Notes: generated from the sequence alone by a model not told the origin. A DNA stretch of 59,061 nt from Tubiluchus corallicola (GCA_030141605.1 JAQGDQ010001153.1:1-59061); one strand, 5' to 3'. Shown: positions 35,146-47,184, counted from the stretch's first letter. Made by a program: numbers and translations.

Positions 35146-35475
35146 GACATCGAAGACTGACTCAATCCGGTGTTATCTGATATCTTGTGCAAACATCAGC
35201 CTGCAGCTAATAGTGAAATAGCGAAGTGTTGATAGTTATATGAACGAAAATATGCAATTTATTGTGTCATATAAGGTCATACCGATATACTCGCAAAACC
35301 ATAAAGAAGGGCACTCAACAGACCTCCGTAGATGCTGAGTAACTTGCCATTCATGCAGGGATAAATTTGTTGTCGATCGAATCGTTCTTGTTGTCAACGT
35401 AACGTAATTGTCCAATCCGCATCCAAGCATCTATTTCTGAGATATTAAAGGAAAAACTGTTTAGTTACTGGATGA
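35146..35475. promoter_or_regulatory. OMA1 upstream region
   Basis: No gene or TATA box at a useful distance. TGACTCA at 35158-35164 (AP-1-type site) is close to the start codon. The promoter is presumably here but cannot be delimited. Confidence 0.3.
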
Positions 35476-36015
35476 TTAATAGCCAAGCACCAGACTCGCA
35501 ATTATGGAACTCGGACCTGATCCGGATTTGCTTTGCCGGAACCGTTATGGACACAGACAACATGTCTCTATATGTCCTATAGATCTGCGCCAGATCCAGT
35601 TCCGGCCACCAAAATCCGGATCCGGTTACTTTATTAACATTTGGTGCAAGCACTTTTTGTTTGATTGACCTGCAGCTTTTACAGCAGTAGCATGCTTATA
35701 ATGTACGTATAATAACATGTCAGTTTGTAAAAACTAAAAATGTGATTTCAAAACTTCTAGAAAGATACCGAATATTGAAAGTTATATAAATGCACAGACA
35801 CGCTAAATACCCAAAACAGCAAAATTTAATGCAACAAAAAGCAATATTTAGCCAGTAGCCTATCGATTGTAACACAAACAAGCTGTATATATTTGGATTT
35901 CTTATACAATCAAATATCTGGTAATACCGTACCGGACTTTTCTCATCAGACCTACGTTAGATAGTGATTTTTACCGGATTTAGGACTTAAGGTTCCAGAT
36001 ATGGTGCAACCCTAA
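35476..36015. mobile_element. Possible degenerate hAT-like element
   Basis: The right end, inverted, reads AGGGTTGCACCATATCTGGA. The left end has CAAGCACCAGACTCGC followed by a similar GGAAC..GGACCT..TCCGG run. The similarity is partial and flanking duplications are unclear. Confidence 0.35.
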
Positions 36016-36463
36016 AGACTTAACAATTGTGTTTGATTATTTCAAAAAAGAACGTCAGTACATGTATTCAAACCATAAAAAATGACACCAACGAACTACG
36101 TGGCCTCAGCCAAGATCCAGTTTTTAAAACTGCATTTTTCAGCATCGAGTATCCCTTACTGAGTATCCCTTATCCCTGCACATCTATTAAAATTGTTGCA
36201 TGCGGGTCAGTCAAGCTTCCGCCTTTTATAAATGACAGTGGTCATGTCCAAATTCTTCCCGAAATACAGAGAATAATCGGTTGATTTTTAGTTTATTCAT
36301 CTTCTTGTTCTATTTTAAGAATAAAATTAATCAACTTTGCATTTCTGAGTTTTTTCTTGGCAATATTTCCTGAAACCTTAATTAAATAGATCCACAACTT
36401 TCTGAGATTACACGAGTATGAGTATTTTAACAGTGACTGAAATCAGTGATTTAAACAGAATCA
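36016..36463. other. Intergenic, nothing seen
   Basis: No feature recognised. Confidence 0.5.
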
Positions 36464-36471
36464 CTGTATAC

Positions 36472-36885
36472 TAGGGGTGAGCATCGAATGTTCGAGTTCG
36501 AAATTCGATTCGAACGAGTTTTTTTAGTTCGAACTCGATTCGAATCCAAAACTATAGATTCGAATAATTCAGCACTTCAATAACATACGTTCTTTATCAC
36601 TAAAACGATTGAAACATCATGCAATTAGCATAATTTAGCTGTGATTTCTCCACACAATTTTAAACAAATTACTAGTCGTTTTATTGCAGAACAAAATCTA
36701 GTGACATGCATGATCTTTGTAAGACTAATTTTTGCTGGCGGTTTGAAATCTTGTTCGAAAATCTTTCGATCTCAATTCGAATTCGGTTTGAATTCGAAAC
36801 ACTGAAGTTCGGTTCGATTTGAATTCGAAAATCACAAATTTGGCTCGATTCAAGTTCACTTTCTGGTAGAGAATGCTCACCCCTA
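36472..36885. mobile_element. hAT MITE (family H4)
   Basis: A 414-bp element with 12-bp ends TAGGGGTGAGCA / TGCTCACCCCTA and near-identical 8-bp flanks CTGTATAC / CTGTACAC. The interior has clusters of ATTCGAATTCGAA. An eroded copy is at 8760-9035. No transposase. Confidence 0.88.
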
Positions 36886-36893
36886 CTGTACAC

Positions 36894-38885
36894 ACACTAC
36901 ACAAACCTCCTTGGCAATTCTTAATGTAACTATTAACAAGTAAAATAGTACTAGTATTAGCAAGCAGTTTTTAAAAATCAGGATACAATATGCTAAGTAC
37001 ATATGATGTGGTGGAAGATCACACTTTGCCAGTTTTACAACTTTTGGTAAGGTGGTTGAACAAAATTTATAGAGTGCGCCACCATAGCTGCAAAGTGATC
37101 ATTTGATAGCACTATAAGCATGTATTTAATTGAAAAAATGCATTTCAAATAATTAAATAGTTTTGAAATGACAGGCAGTTAAAGTTCCAAAAAACGGTCG
37201 CGTTTTAGGAGTAACAAAAAATGGCTAAGTCCGGTTTGAGCAAAAAGTTAAAAATTGTACTTTTATCATTCTATTATTTATAATTAAAAAATCCAAATAC
37301 AGATTTTAGTATGTTAATATTGTTAAATGGAATGCGTTGCATAAGAAATAATCATATCATGTCACATGGCATCATAGTATTCATTTTTCCAGCATCCAAA
37401 AAACCCCCAAATGATGTTTTACCTTAACAGGTGTAAAAATGGACCTTTTATGAAAGTGTGCTAACTTGTCAACTTTAGAGTGTTATAAAAGATGCCAATT
37501 CAGCTGGTAGTTAAGTATTAATGTAATTTTTGGTAGCCCAGTGTAGTGTAACTAGATAATCATAAATATTTTGTACCTCCACATTTCTGCTAGGAAAAAT
37601 TTTTACAGGAAAAACAGCATTTTCGTGAGTACTACCAAACTTACCATATCAAAAGTTTTGGTAAATGTCGACTGTACATGTTCTTTGCTTAGTTTAGTAT
37701 ATTGTTTTTGCTATCAGTTTTGCAACGTTTATCATTTCAAGTAAACTAATTTCTGTCTGGCAAAAGGAATTAGTAGTGCCAAAGAAATCTGTTTCATATT
37801 ATCTCGTGAAAACTTTTTTTCGAATTATGTAAACTATAAAAATGCGACGTGAAAATGTTCATTTTAACAAATTTGGCATCCACTATCGAAAATATTAGCA
37901 AAACCAAGAAAATAGCCGGAGTCACAGCGGGTATAATAAAGGGATTATGTTGTTATTTTGCTAATAAACAGATATTTTGCAGCCCATTGCGGGTTGCCCG
38001 TTCAGTGTATAATCTTTGTCTTATTAATAAAAACGGTCATTTTCACCATTTTAAATGAGGATAAGCAGTAGCCTTTAAAGTTAGTGAAATCTTTCACAAA
38101 CAGGAAAATGAAGAAAATAATCGGCAAGGAAAGCGTTAGAAATTACTTAAGTTGGGAAGGGTGACAACATCGATGTTATGCAGAATTCAATTGGAAACAA
38201 TCAATGATGTGGGCTATAACCTGACATTGAAAAATTATACAAGTCTGTACTCTATACTATTGACAATTTTAGTCATGTCGGCCTAAGATGAAGAGTAGCC
38301 ACAATATCGGGAAAGTTCTGCAAACCTCGAAACACATGAGAACCAAGGATTTTAATCAGCCAATGTCATCACCAGCAAAGGAATTTAATGATTCAATTTC
38401 AAATTTCATGAAAATCGCAGCTTACAATGATTGTCAGCATAACAAACTACATTCCACAGCAGTCTTGTCTTATCTCGCAGGTGAATCAGTCTAGTCTGTA
38501 GCTGGCAAGAGGAGAAACTATCGGTGTTCACACTGCCATTTTTTGTGCAGTAATATAAGGTATCCCGCATTCATAGTGGTTGACGTGAAATAAGATGTTT
38601 GTGGTTTTTACAGATTGTTAAAGATAAGCAAGAAATATTTGTACGATAAAGTCATTGAAGAAAACAGAAACAGGTAGACTAAATGCAGATGATTTAATTG
38701 GGTGAGAATAATTATCTTTTTTATTATATTGCAAAACACGCACAGTTATAATATAATTAAGTTTTACCGTAAGTATACAGTGCGTTAGAACGAGAGCTTC
38801 CACAGAAAGCATTATCACAAATTTTGACACAGAAAACGTGGTCACAGTTTTTGCTAAGTACGCTATATGATGTATATCTATACTC
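36894..38885. other. Intergenic, nothing seen
   Basis: About 2 kb of AT-rich sequence. Short frames at 37849-38058 and 38288-38494 lack family features or splice signals that would support them. Confidence 0.5.
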
Positions 38886-40210
38886 TCCTGATCTATATCA
38901 ATGACCTACCTCTTGCTACTAATTTTAACACTCGTCTTTTCACTGATGACACAAGTCTCTTCCTCACATCTACTAACTATTCAACTTTACAACATCGCAC
39001 TAACAATGAACTAAAAAGATTGTTGGCTGGATGAAAGCAAATAAATTATCTGTTGATTACACTAAAACTAAGTATATGTTAATCAGTAGGAACCTTTCAC
39101 AACAAGACTCTTTCACTTATGAACTCAAAATTGGCGACATAACTCTAACACAAAGTAGTAGTATAAAATACTTTGGGTTGCATATTGATAATAATATGAA
39201 GTGGTCTACCCGCATTTCCTCTTCAGCAACAAAATTAAACAAAACAGCTGGTATTTTTGCAAAATTAAGACATTTTATTAATTTGCCTGTTTTGAAAATA
39301 ATCTACCATGCATTAGTCTATCCGTACCTCCAATACTGTGTGTTGTCTTGGTGGCAAACAAAAAATACTTAGTACAACCACTATTAACAGTTCAGAATAA
39401 AATAGTTAAATACATGACTTTCGCCAATTACAGAGACCATGCAACACCATCTTACATACACCTTAGTTTATTGAAAATAGAAGATATTTATAATCTTGAA
39501 TTATTTAAATTCATGTATAAGTATAATAACCGGTAGTTGCCTGAATTATATACTAACTACTTTACCTTAGTCAAAGATGGTCACTCTCACTATACTAGGT
39601 CTTCCAGTATGGGACACTATTTTCAAATACGATTTAACACAGCGTATGGCTTAAATACCTTACAGCACAATGGAGTTATTTTGTGGAATAGTGTACCCAA
39701 TACAATCATTTCCTCTCCTTTAAAAATAGCTACCAAACAATATAAGATATTTTTACTTTAAATATTCATTGGCGTAGAAAACCGGAGGTTTTTTCTCTTT
39801 TTTTGTGCACATGTCTTTTTGCACTAAAGTTTTTCTTTTACTAATAGGTATCTTTACGACCTTTGTTACTTTATTAGTAAAAGCTATAAATCAATTTAAA
39901 TGAAATTATTCATTCATCACAGCCTATATCAAAATCGTAATTACATATTATGTTTTCCTTTCTTAATGTTTTCCTTATGTTTCCTTGCTATTATTACATC
40001 ATTTACTTTATTACATCAATTACATTAAGTTATCTACAGAAGCACGCATAGCACGCATAACTATAATAATTTTTTCATTTAAGTAAGGTGAGTATGTTAA
40101 TGACCGTATGGTCGTACACTCACCTCGTACTACTCAAATCATTTTATATGTTGTTTATTAATGTGTACAATATTGTATTTTGATGTGTGAAAATAAATTC
40201 ATAGTTCATA
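38886..40210 (+). mobile_element. LINE family B, 5'-truncated with decayed reverse transcriptase
   Basis: Begins inside the conserved core: LIYINDLPLATNFNTRLFTDDTSLFL. LFTDDT corresponds to the catalytic xxDD motif (usually FADD) with Ala replaced by Thr. A one-base deletion near 39015 shifts the frame to MKANKLSVDYTKTKYMLISR, the usual thumb region. In-frame stops follow at about 39370 and 39534. The C-terminus reads SHYTRSSS and GVILWNSVPNTIIS, ending near 39761. A roughly 450-bp 3' UTR ends AATAAATTCATAGTTCATA. It is a dead CR1/Jockey-clade-like element. Its 3' end recurs inverted at 42556-42881. Confidence 0.85.
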
Positions 40211-41049
40211 AATTAAGCATCCTTTGATGTGGCCTGCATTGGTGTGGGGACCCATTAATAGCGAGTTAAGTTGTCTTATATAAAAATCTTTGCTGCAGTC
40301 TATGCTGGCTGAAATGGAATTTCAAATGAAGTTTGGATATAAATTCCATCTTTAACTCTAATCCCCACGATTTTTAAAAAATATAAATCAATTGGTAAAA
40401 AAATATACAAAACTGCCGAAATTCAGTTGATACATACCATAACATACATTGCATAAAAGTGCAAAATGTACGCAAAACCTATTAGATTATTATATTTGGC
40501 GATCTAGTACCCTAGTTTTGTTTGCCTATATCTTGTGTTATACCTCTTTGCTAGACCTTTGTAAGTATGTAACTACTTCTCAATAAGGTAACACTAACTG
40601 ATAACGTAACAGATGGACAGGTAATATAACAATATTTAACCAAAAGTGTAAAAATATTCTCATCTGTAACGTTAGCACAAAAACGACGATAATGTAATAA
40701 TTTTTTCCTTGTGCAAAAATGTAACAACAAGAAAATGATAAATGACTTATGTTTTTTTAACTGATACTGCAACAAGAGTTAACTGTTAAACAGTAAAAAA
40801 CTGTTTTTACTGTTAAAACAGTTTTTATCTAGACCACTATGTGGACTTTCCTGGCTTTATAGTCCTTTGTTCTGCCCAGTATGTTTATAATTTTGCTAAA
40901 CTGCTTTAAAAGGCTTTATTTTTAGCATCATTAGTAAGCTACACTTTTTATTGCTGCAGGCAGCAGTATGACAAATATGATGGAGTTTCCATCTTACAGA
41001 CCTTTCATTTTAGCCTATGCGTTACAGGGATGCAGTGTACTCGTTCATA
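40211..41049. other. Intergenic, nothing seen
   Basis: Only a short near-palindrome of CAGTAAAAA/TTTTTACTG type at about 40790-40830. Confidence 0.5.
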
Positions 41050-41547
41050 CATGGGTTCCCAACCTTGGGGTTGCGAAGCACTTTTCGTGTGGTCATGGGC
41101 TAGTCCAAAAATTATTTTTAAAAATGCTGTTTTCATAAGTAGGTCTTGTTTCTTCAGTCTCTCATTACATCTTTTTGTTCTGGAAAATCAAACTGGGTTT
41201 TCCTGCTCTAAATGCGGTATACCAATTTTTGATTTTCCGGGAAAATGAAAATGCACGTTGTTCTGTACAGTGTACACCACCCGAAAGCGTGTCACTATTC
41301 ATTTTACGTCGGATCTCTTTAGATACCTGTTGCTGTTGCATTACTGATCGTTGAGAAACAGGGGCAACCATCACATTAATGAATTAATGAAATAATCACT
41401 CATTGTTCAATAATTAGTTGAATGGTAAGTTAAAATTAATAAATGCGAACGATAATGATGTGTAGTAGTATAACATGTGATCATGTTCTTCGTGGGGTCG
41501 CGATGTGATGCCGGGGGTCACCGTCAACAAAATGTTGGGAACCACTG
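41050..41547. mobile_element. Probable hAT-like MITE
   Basis: The left end CATGGGTTCCCAACCTTGGG matches the inverted right end CAGTGGTTCCCAACATTTTG, similar to family H1. The flanks CGTTCATA / TGTTAGTA agree at 6 of 8 positions. Confidence 0.6.
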
Positions 41548-42410
41548 TGTTAGTACCACTAGTGGTAACTGATAGTGTAAAAGACGTATCACTTATGAAA
41601 ACGCCAGATAACATGAAATAATTGTTTTTTGGGTTATTCTCTTGCATTTAGTTTACCATGTTGTTTCGCATGCTCATTTCACACAGAATAGTCTACTGAG
41701 CACTTTGTGTGCAGTATTTGTACCTACTTATTATTTGATGTGTTTTACCCACATAGAACTGTTTTGCAAAATACAGTGCTTTACAAACGTGAAAAAATCT
41801 CTTACACTACTGAAATTATTTTTAATTTTCCTGAGAAGGTGAGAATGCATTTATAACATTAATAAATAATAATAATAATAATATCAATAATACTTTTGTA
41901 CAGGCTAATGTTTCCGAATTCAGGTGCGGCTGGTTAAATTCAACATTATAACCTTATTTACAATCCTCGCCTGTAGATGGCACCACGTGGTTAATGTTCC
42001 AGCATAATGATTGCTGCTAGTAATTCAAAGTGTTTGCTTCACAATAATTATAAAATCAGCCAGGGTACGTGGTCTGTTGTAAGAAATGTTAGAGTTTCAC
42101 CCAAACTAAAACTGTATCATTACAGAAAAGTTTGATTAACTTTGTGTTTGATTATCATCACGGTATTAGCTTTCAACGATTAGCTATTGATAATTAATTT
42201 AACGTTTTTAATTACAAATTACGTTTACAGCCTAAGTAATTGATGCTTAATTTTTGAGTTACCCGCTTGGGAAGTAACTCTGTGAAGCAGTCTATTTCGC
42301 CGTGATGTCGTTCTTATTCTCGTTCTTGTTGTCTTTTAATAACTTTTTGACGAGTTTTTCATTGTGAAGTCGCACGAAAGTTGCTGCCTTTTCTAAATTT
42401 TAACTGCAAA
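41548..42410. other. Intergenic, possible promoter of the exon at 42411
   Basis: AT-rich with an AAT microsatellite at about 41863-41884. No TATA box in a convincing place. Confidence 0.35.
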
Positions 42411-42454
42411 ATGGATCATGGCAAAATAAATGGCGTTCTAGATTACATATCCAG
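42411..42454 (+). CDS. Possible first coding exon
   Basis: ATG in a good context (GCAAAATGG, A at -3, G at +4) opens MDHGKINGVLDYIS and is followed by a splice donor CAG|GTAAAT at 42455. The exon is short and no partner exon was found. A LINE and a minisatellite follow immediately, so an intron would have to span them. Confidence 0.3.
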
Positions 42455-42555
42455 GTAAATGTACAGAAAAAATAAATAAGCGAGTAATCCAATGCCTTGC
42501 ATTCCGGACTAGTTTCTAAAAGCAAGGAAACTCTCTTGTCTCATCTCAAGCCACC

Positions 42556-42881
42556 TATGAACTATGAATTTTATTTTCACACATCAAAATACAATGTTGT
42601 ACACATAAGTAAACAATAAATAAAATGATTTGACTAGTGTGAGGTGAGCGTACGACCATACGGTCATTAACACACTCACCTTACTTAAATGAAAATGAAA
42701 AAATTATTAAAGTTATGCGTGCTTTTGTAGATGACTTAATGTAATTGATGTAATAAAGTAAGTGATGTAATAATAGCAAGGAAACATAAGGAAAACATAA
42801 TATGTAATTACGATTTTGATATAGGCTGCAATGAATGAATAATATCTTTTAAATTGATTTATACCTTTTACTAAACGTCTG
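42556..42881 (-). mobile_element. LINE family B, 3' end copy 2
   Basis: Inverted copy of 39887-40210, with the same TTCATAGTTCATA terminus. It is truncated at 42881, where the TATA minisatellite begins. It includes the conserved block GTACGACCATACGGTCATTA. Confidence 0.9.
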
Positions 42882-42884
42882 CTG

Positions 42885-44065
42885 TATAAAAAGTTCACCT
42901 ACATGGGTCTGCTGTATAAAAAGTTCACCTACATGGTCTGCTGTATAAAAAGTTCACCTACATGGTCTGCTGTATAAAAAGTTCACCTACATGGTCTGCT
43001 GTATAAAAAGTTCACCTACATGGTCTGCTGTATAAAAAGTTCACCTACATGGTCTGCTGTATAAAAAGTTGGTCTGCTGTATAAAAAATTCACCAACATG
43101 GTCTGCTGTGTAAAAAGTTGGTCTGCTGTATAAAAAGTTCACCTACATGGTCTGCTGTATAAAAAGTTGGTCTGCTGTATAAAAAGTTCACCTACATGGG
43201 TCTGCTGTATAAAAAGTTCACCAACATGGTCTGCTGTATAAAAAGTTCACCAACATGGTCTCCTGTATAAAAAGTTCACCTACATGGTCTGCTGTATAAA
43301 AAGTTCACCAACATGGTCTGCTGTATAAAAAGTTCACCAACATGGTCTGCTGTATAAAAAGTTGGTCTGCTGTATAAAAAGTTCACCTACATGGTCTGCT
43401 GTATAAAAAGTTCACCAACATGGTCTGCTGTATAAAAAGTTCACCAACATGGTCTGCTGTATAAAAAGTTGGTCTGCTGTATAAAAAGTTCACCTACATG
43501 GGTCTGCTGTATAAAAAGTTCGCCAACATGGTCTGCTGTATAAAAAGTTCACCTACATGGGTCTGCTGTATAAAAAGTTCACCTACATGGTCTCCTGTAT
43601 AAAAAGTTGGTCTGCTGTATAAAAAGTTCACCAACATGGTCTGCTGTATAAAAAGTTCACCAACATGGTCTGCTGTATAAAAAGTTCACCAACATGGTCT
43701 GCTGTATAAAAAGTTCACCAACATGGTCTGCTGTATAAAAAGTTCACCTACATGGGTCTGCTGTATAAAAAGTTCACCTACATGGTCTCCTGTATAAAAA
43801 GTTGGTCTGCTGTATAAAAAGTTCACCTACATGGTCTCCTGTATAAAAAGTTGGTCTGCTGTATAAAAAGTTCACCAACATGGTCTGCTGTATAAAAAGT
43901 TCACCAACATGGTCTGCTGTATAAAAAGTTCACCAACATGGTCTGCTGTATAAAAAGTTCGCCAACATGGTCTGCTGTATAAAAAGTTGGTCTGCTGTAT
44001 AAAAAGTTCACCTACATGGTCTGCTGTATAAAAAGTTCACCTACATGGTCTGCTGTATAAAAAGT
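42885..44065. repeat. 29/20-bp minisatellite with TATAAAAAG in every unit
   Basis: Long units read GGTCTGCTGTATAAAAAGTT plus CACCTACAT or CACCAACAT. Short units stop after AAAAAGTT and are directly followed by the next GGTCTG. About 43 units are present, some nine of them short. Occasional GGGTCTG and TCTCCTG variants recur in blocks. Each unit contains a consensus TATA-box-like TATAAAAAG. Confidence 0.97.
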
Positions 44066-44980
44066 TGATGATATAATATTTTCGTAGTAGAACCATTTCT
44101 ATTCGTATTACATTTTACGCTTTTACAATGACCTACACCTGTTTGGAGTGTTTTTTTTCACGTTTTAATAAAACACTCTTAGCTTGTGTGCATTGCTCGT
44201 AGCTTTGGGGCATTTTTCTTACCACCATGAAGTGCTCTATTATTGCCGACACTATTAACGTTGAAGATAAAAGGAAATAGCTTTGGTTTTACTGCCTTCG
44301 GGGTCTTTCCTGCAGTAAAACTGTGCATCGCTTGCTTGTAATTGCTTACATGATAGTTGCCTGCGAGATAAACATTCCGTTTCTCACTGTAGAGTAAGGT
44401 TTACTAGAGACGTGTGAAGTTCTTATTGACATTTGGTTTTGAGGTAGCAGATTTGATAGAAAGGGGGTGGTGGTGGTGGGGGGGGGGGCGTTGCTCGTAG
44501 TTCTTGTATTTCTCGCTCTCGTTACGCCAAAAACAACAATGGCAAAGTCCGTCAAGATCGCAAATGCGTTTGTCTGTTCGATGTGCGAAGATTGCAGTTT
44601 TTGCCATTAGCTTACGTGTAGTATCAGCGCTGTTTCCAATCGGTGAAGAGGCATATGCTTATAATACTTCATCTATCTTTTTAACAGATGTCAGCACGTT
44701 ACAATATATTTATATATATATATATAATACATATATATGTGTTAGGTAGATAGATATAATTTATTGCTACCATCACTCTTTGCAGCAAATGAAACTTTAA
44801 TAGAATTTGGTGTTTTTTAGTGTTGTCGTGAAAGTTTTTCACTTTTTAGCGTCGTCAAAACCACTTGTTATTTGCTAGCGTAGCACAGTGATCTAATCAG
44901 ATCAATTGTGCTCCTGAGATTGTTAGCATAAGTGTACTAACGTAACTTATGCTAATGCATAATATTTTTCTACTCGCCAG
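44066..44980. other. Intergenic, with TA microsatellite
   Basis: A TA tract at about 44708-44739 and a G-run at 44478-44489. A 23-codon frame, MAKSVKIANAFVCSMCEDCSF, starts in good context at 44539 but ends at once and has no donor. Confidence 0.4.
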
Positions 44981-45089
44981 TAGTAGTGGTGGTGGTGGCG
45001 GCGGTGGCAGCGGCGGCAGCAGCAGCAGCAGTAGCTGTAGTAGTAGTAGTAGCAGTAGTAGTAGTAATAGTAGTAGTAGTAGTAGTAGT
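44981..45089. repeat. Compound AGT/GGT/GGC/AGC microsatellite
   Basis: Triplet array of about 110 bp at the end of LINE A copy 2, matching the position of the 1265-1539 array at copy 1 but with a different, GC-richer triplet history at its far end. Confidence 0.95.
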
Positions 45090-45446
45090 AAAATCTTTAT
45101 TTGCCATTTTAAAAACATTGACCATCATAATAAAAGACAGACAATCAGTGTTAGTTCATATAAAAACATACACTGTTCTGGGCAAATGCGTCTGGTGCAA
45201 GCTAAACTATAAGTGCAACTAGAAATTCAAAAATAAAATATAAACTAGTTTAATAAGGTCTAGGAAAAATGAAATATGATTTGAGTAAGTATCATCGTGT
45301 TCGTATGTCGGATATTCAAAACGAGTCATTGAATGTTTTTTTTTAATTTAGACTTGAATATTGATAAAGAGCTGCTGTGTTTTAGTGATGTCGGTAATGA
45401 ATTCCAAACTTTTATTGCTTGCTTAGTCATGGAATTCTTTCCATAT
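45090..45446 (-). mobile_element. LINE family A, 3' end copy 2
   Basis: Very close match to 1540-1905, including the LWNSLP-type C-terminus, 3' UTR and AATAAAGATTTTACT terminus. It is 5'-truncated at about 45446. Confidence 0.9.
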
Positions 45447-45605
45447 TGATTGTTCTGTACAAATCTTGGAAAACTACATCAACAAGAACAGCAACAAATT
45501 GCGTCTTACAGACTGGGTGGCTTTTATTAGCACCCTGGCCAAAAATTACACCTCATCTGCCAGCTTAATGGTTTTAGAGTTAATAGTTGCAGAAAATTTG
45601 GTTTA
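45447..45605 (+). other. Short protein-like stretch of unknown origin
   Basis: The frame from 45466 reads ENYINKNSNKLRLTDWVAFI then STLAKNYTSSASLMVLELIV before running into the 33-bp minisatellite. It looks more protein-like than most frames here, but it has no splice acceptor or ATG and could be a repeat remnant. Confidence 0.2.
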
Positions 45606-45870
45606 TTTTTGTTGTTCTCCCCATTCGTTCGATCGTTCATTTTGTTGTTCTCTCCATTCGTTCGATCGTTCATTTTGTTGTTCTCCCCATTCATTCGCTT
45701 GTTCATTTTCTTGTTCTCCCCATTCGTTCGATCGTTCATTTTCTTGTTCTCTCCATTCGTTCGCTCGTTCATTTTGTTGTTCTCTCCATTCGTTCGCTCG
45801 TTCATTTTCTTGTTCTCTCCATTCGTTCGCTCGTTCATTTTGTTGTTCTCTCCATTCGTTCGCTCGTTCT
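45606..45870. repeat. 33-bp minisatellite, about 8 units
   Basis: The unit reads CATTCGTTCGATCGTTCATT plus TTGTTGTTCTCTC. Because 33 is 11 codons, both strands stay open (minus strand MNERTNGENKK-type repeats). The unit is simple TTCG/TTGT-like sequence and coding is not supported. Confidence 0.93.
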
Positions 45871-46126
45871 TCCCATCAGCTAAACTCTGTTTCTAGGGAA
45901 CATTGATAATAGTGACGCTTTTGTTGTCCATTCAGTGTTGTCTTTATTTTATGCATAATATACTTATAGTATACACATATCTATGTTGATTTTCGGTTCC
46001 CTGCCCCCACCCCCCGAGCGCATTGCGTCACCTCCCCCTCCACTCTTAGCACACATGTTGATACTATGTTTCTGCGCATTTGCAGTCTAGAATCAACAAA
46101 CAGACGCAGTGATTAGTTGTTAGCTG
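45871..46126. other. Intergenic, C-rich patch
   Basis: Includes CCCCCACCCCCCGAGCG near 46004 and leads into the GC-richer candidate exon. Nothing else seen. Confidence 0.4.
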
Positions 46127-46260
46127 ATGTTGGTAGCGAGAAACACTGCGTACCGGCTGCTGCTCGGATGTGCCTCGTCGATCCGTTACGACCAGCTGGA
46201 TTTCGTGGATTGATTGAATCAAATTACCTCTCAAGTTGCGGCTGTTAAAACCAGGTTAAA
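46127..46260 (+). CDS. Possible 5' exon (leader or short upstream frame)
   Basis: A GC-richer island in AT-rich DNA ends at a strong splice donor, TTAAAG|GTAAGT, at 46261. It contains a 28-codon frame MLVARNTAYRLLLGCASSIR plus YDQLDFVD that closes before the donor, so if this is an exon most of it would be 5' UTR with a short upstream frame. No downstream exon was found. A MITE follows. Confidence 0.25.
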
Positions 46261-46355
46261 GGTAAGTTGTTGTCGAAGTTATTGTTATTATGTAACGCCT
46301 GTTGAATCTGTCTTTGTTCAAGATTATTGTTTTATTCTTCAATAAGTTATTGTGC

Positions 46356-47009
46356 TATAGGTTTTACACGTCAAATGTAGACATAGGAAAGTTCAAATGT
46401 GACTTAGGTAAGTCAAATGTAGACATAGGAATTTCGATGAAAAGATAAAACCAAATTCAAATTCAAATAACTTTGAAAAGTGCGTTATTTATCCTCAAAC
46501 GAAATTCTTTGATAAACCATAATGTCGGCAGAAAAGAATAAATCGGTTCCCACTTCCCAATGAACAGTGAATCACTAATTAGTTTTTTAAGTAATGCATT
46601 AGCACTGCGTTAATGAATTAGTTTCTCTCAAGAAACGTAGTTTATTTTAAGAATGTATTGTTTTCTCTAACAGTTCCAATGGTATGTAAAGTTTGCAAAA
46701 TATTAATGAACTATTAGTAGGCCTATAACGTTGTCATTTTAAATTAGGAGCAATTATTAAATTGAAATTAAAGAAGATTAAATTTTACCTCCTTAAACTT
46801 TAACACCTATCCACGTTTGAGATACCAATGTCACATTTGACTTGACATGTGTCTACATTTGACTTACCAAAAACCCTTAAGATTTCTTGAAAACCATTGT
46901 TGACACATTTGAACTACCCAAGTCTACATTTGAGTACCAAGACACATTTGAATTACCTAAATCTACATTTGAGTTAACGCAGGTATATATTTGACATGTA
47001 AAACCTATA
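46356..47009. mobile_element. TIR element with repeated subterminal motif
   Basis: Ends TATAGGTTTTACACGTCAAAT and, inverted from the right, TATAGGTTTTACATGTCAAAT. The motif TCAAATGTAGAC or its complement recurs several times inside both ends (46371, 46415, and complements near 46848, 46921, 46962). About 650 bp, with no coding sequence. The target site is possibly TA, and the superfamily is unassigned. Confidence 0.7.
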
Positions 47010-47184
47010 TAAACGTGTGTGGGTTGTTGAAATGCTAGCGTTTTTAAAAGTTATTGGACTTTCTTGTGTGAGAACTGTTTGCTCTAAAATCAGTGAAAAA
47101 ATCATTAGTCAAAAATTATCACAACTGTTAAGCCGACCGGTGCTAATGAATCAACGTATCAGGCAATGACGTATGAGGTGAAAG
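47010..47184. other. Spacer, nothing seen
   Basis: No feature recognised. Confidence 0.5.

Noticed and set aside
42885-44065. CRISPR-like array (regular units)
   Set aside because: The whole unit repeats with no unique spacers; it is an ordinary minisatellite in a eukaryote. The same applies to the other arrays.
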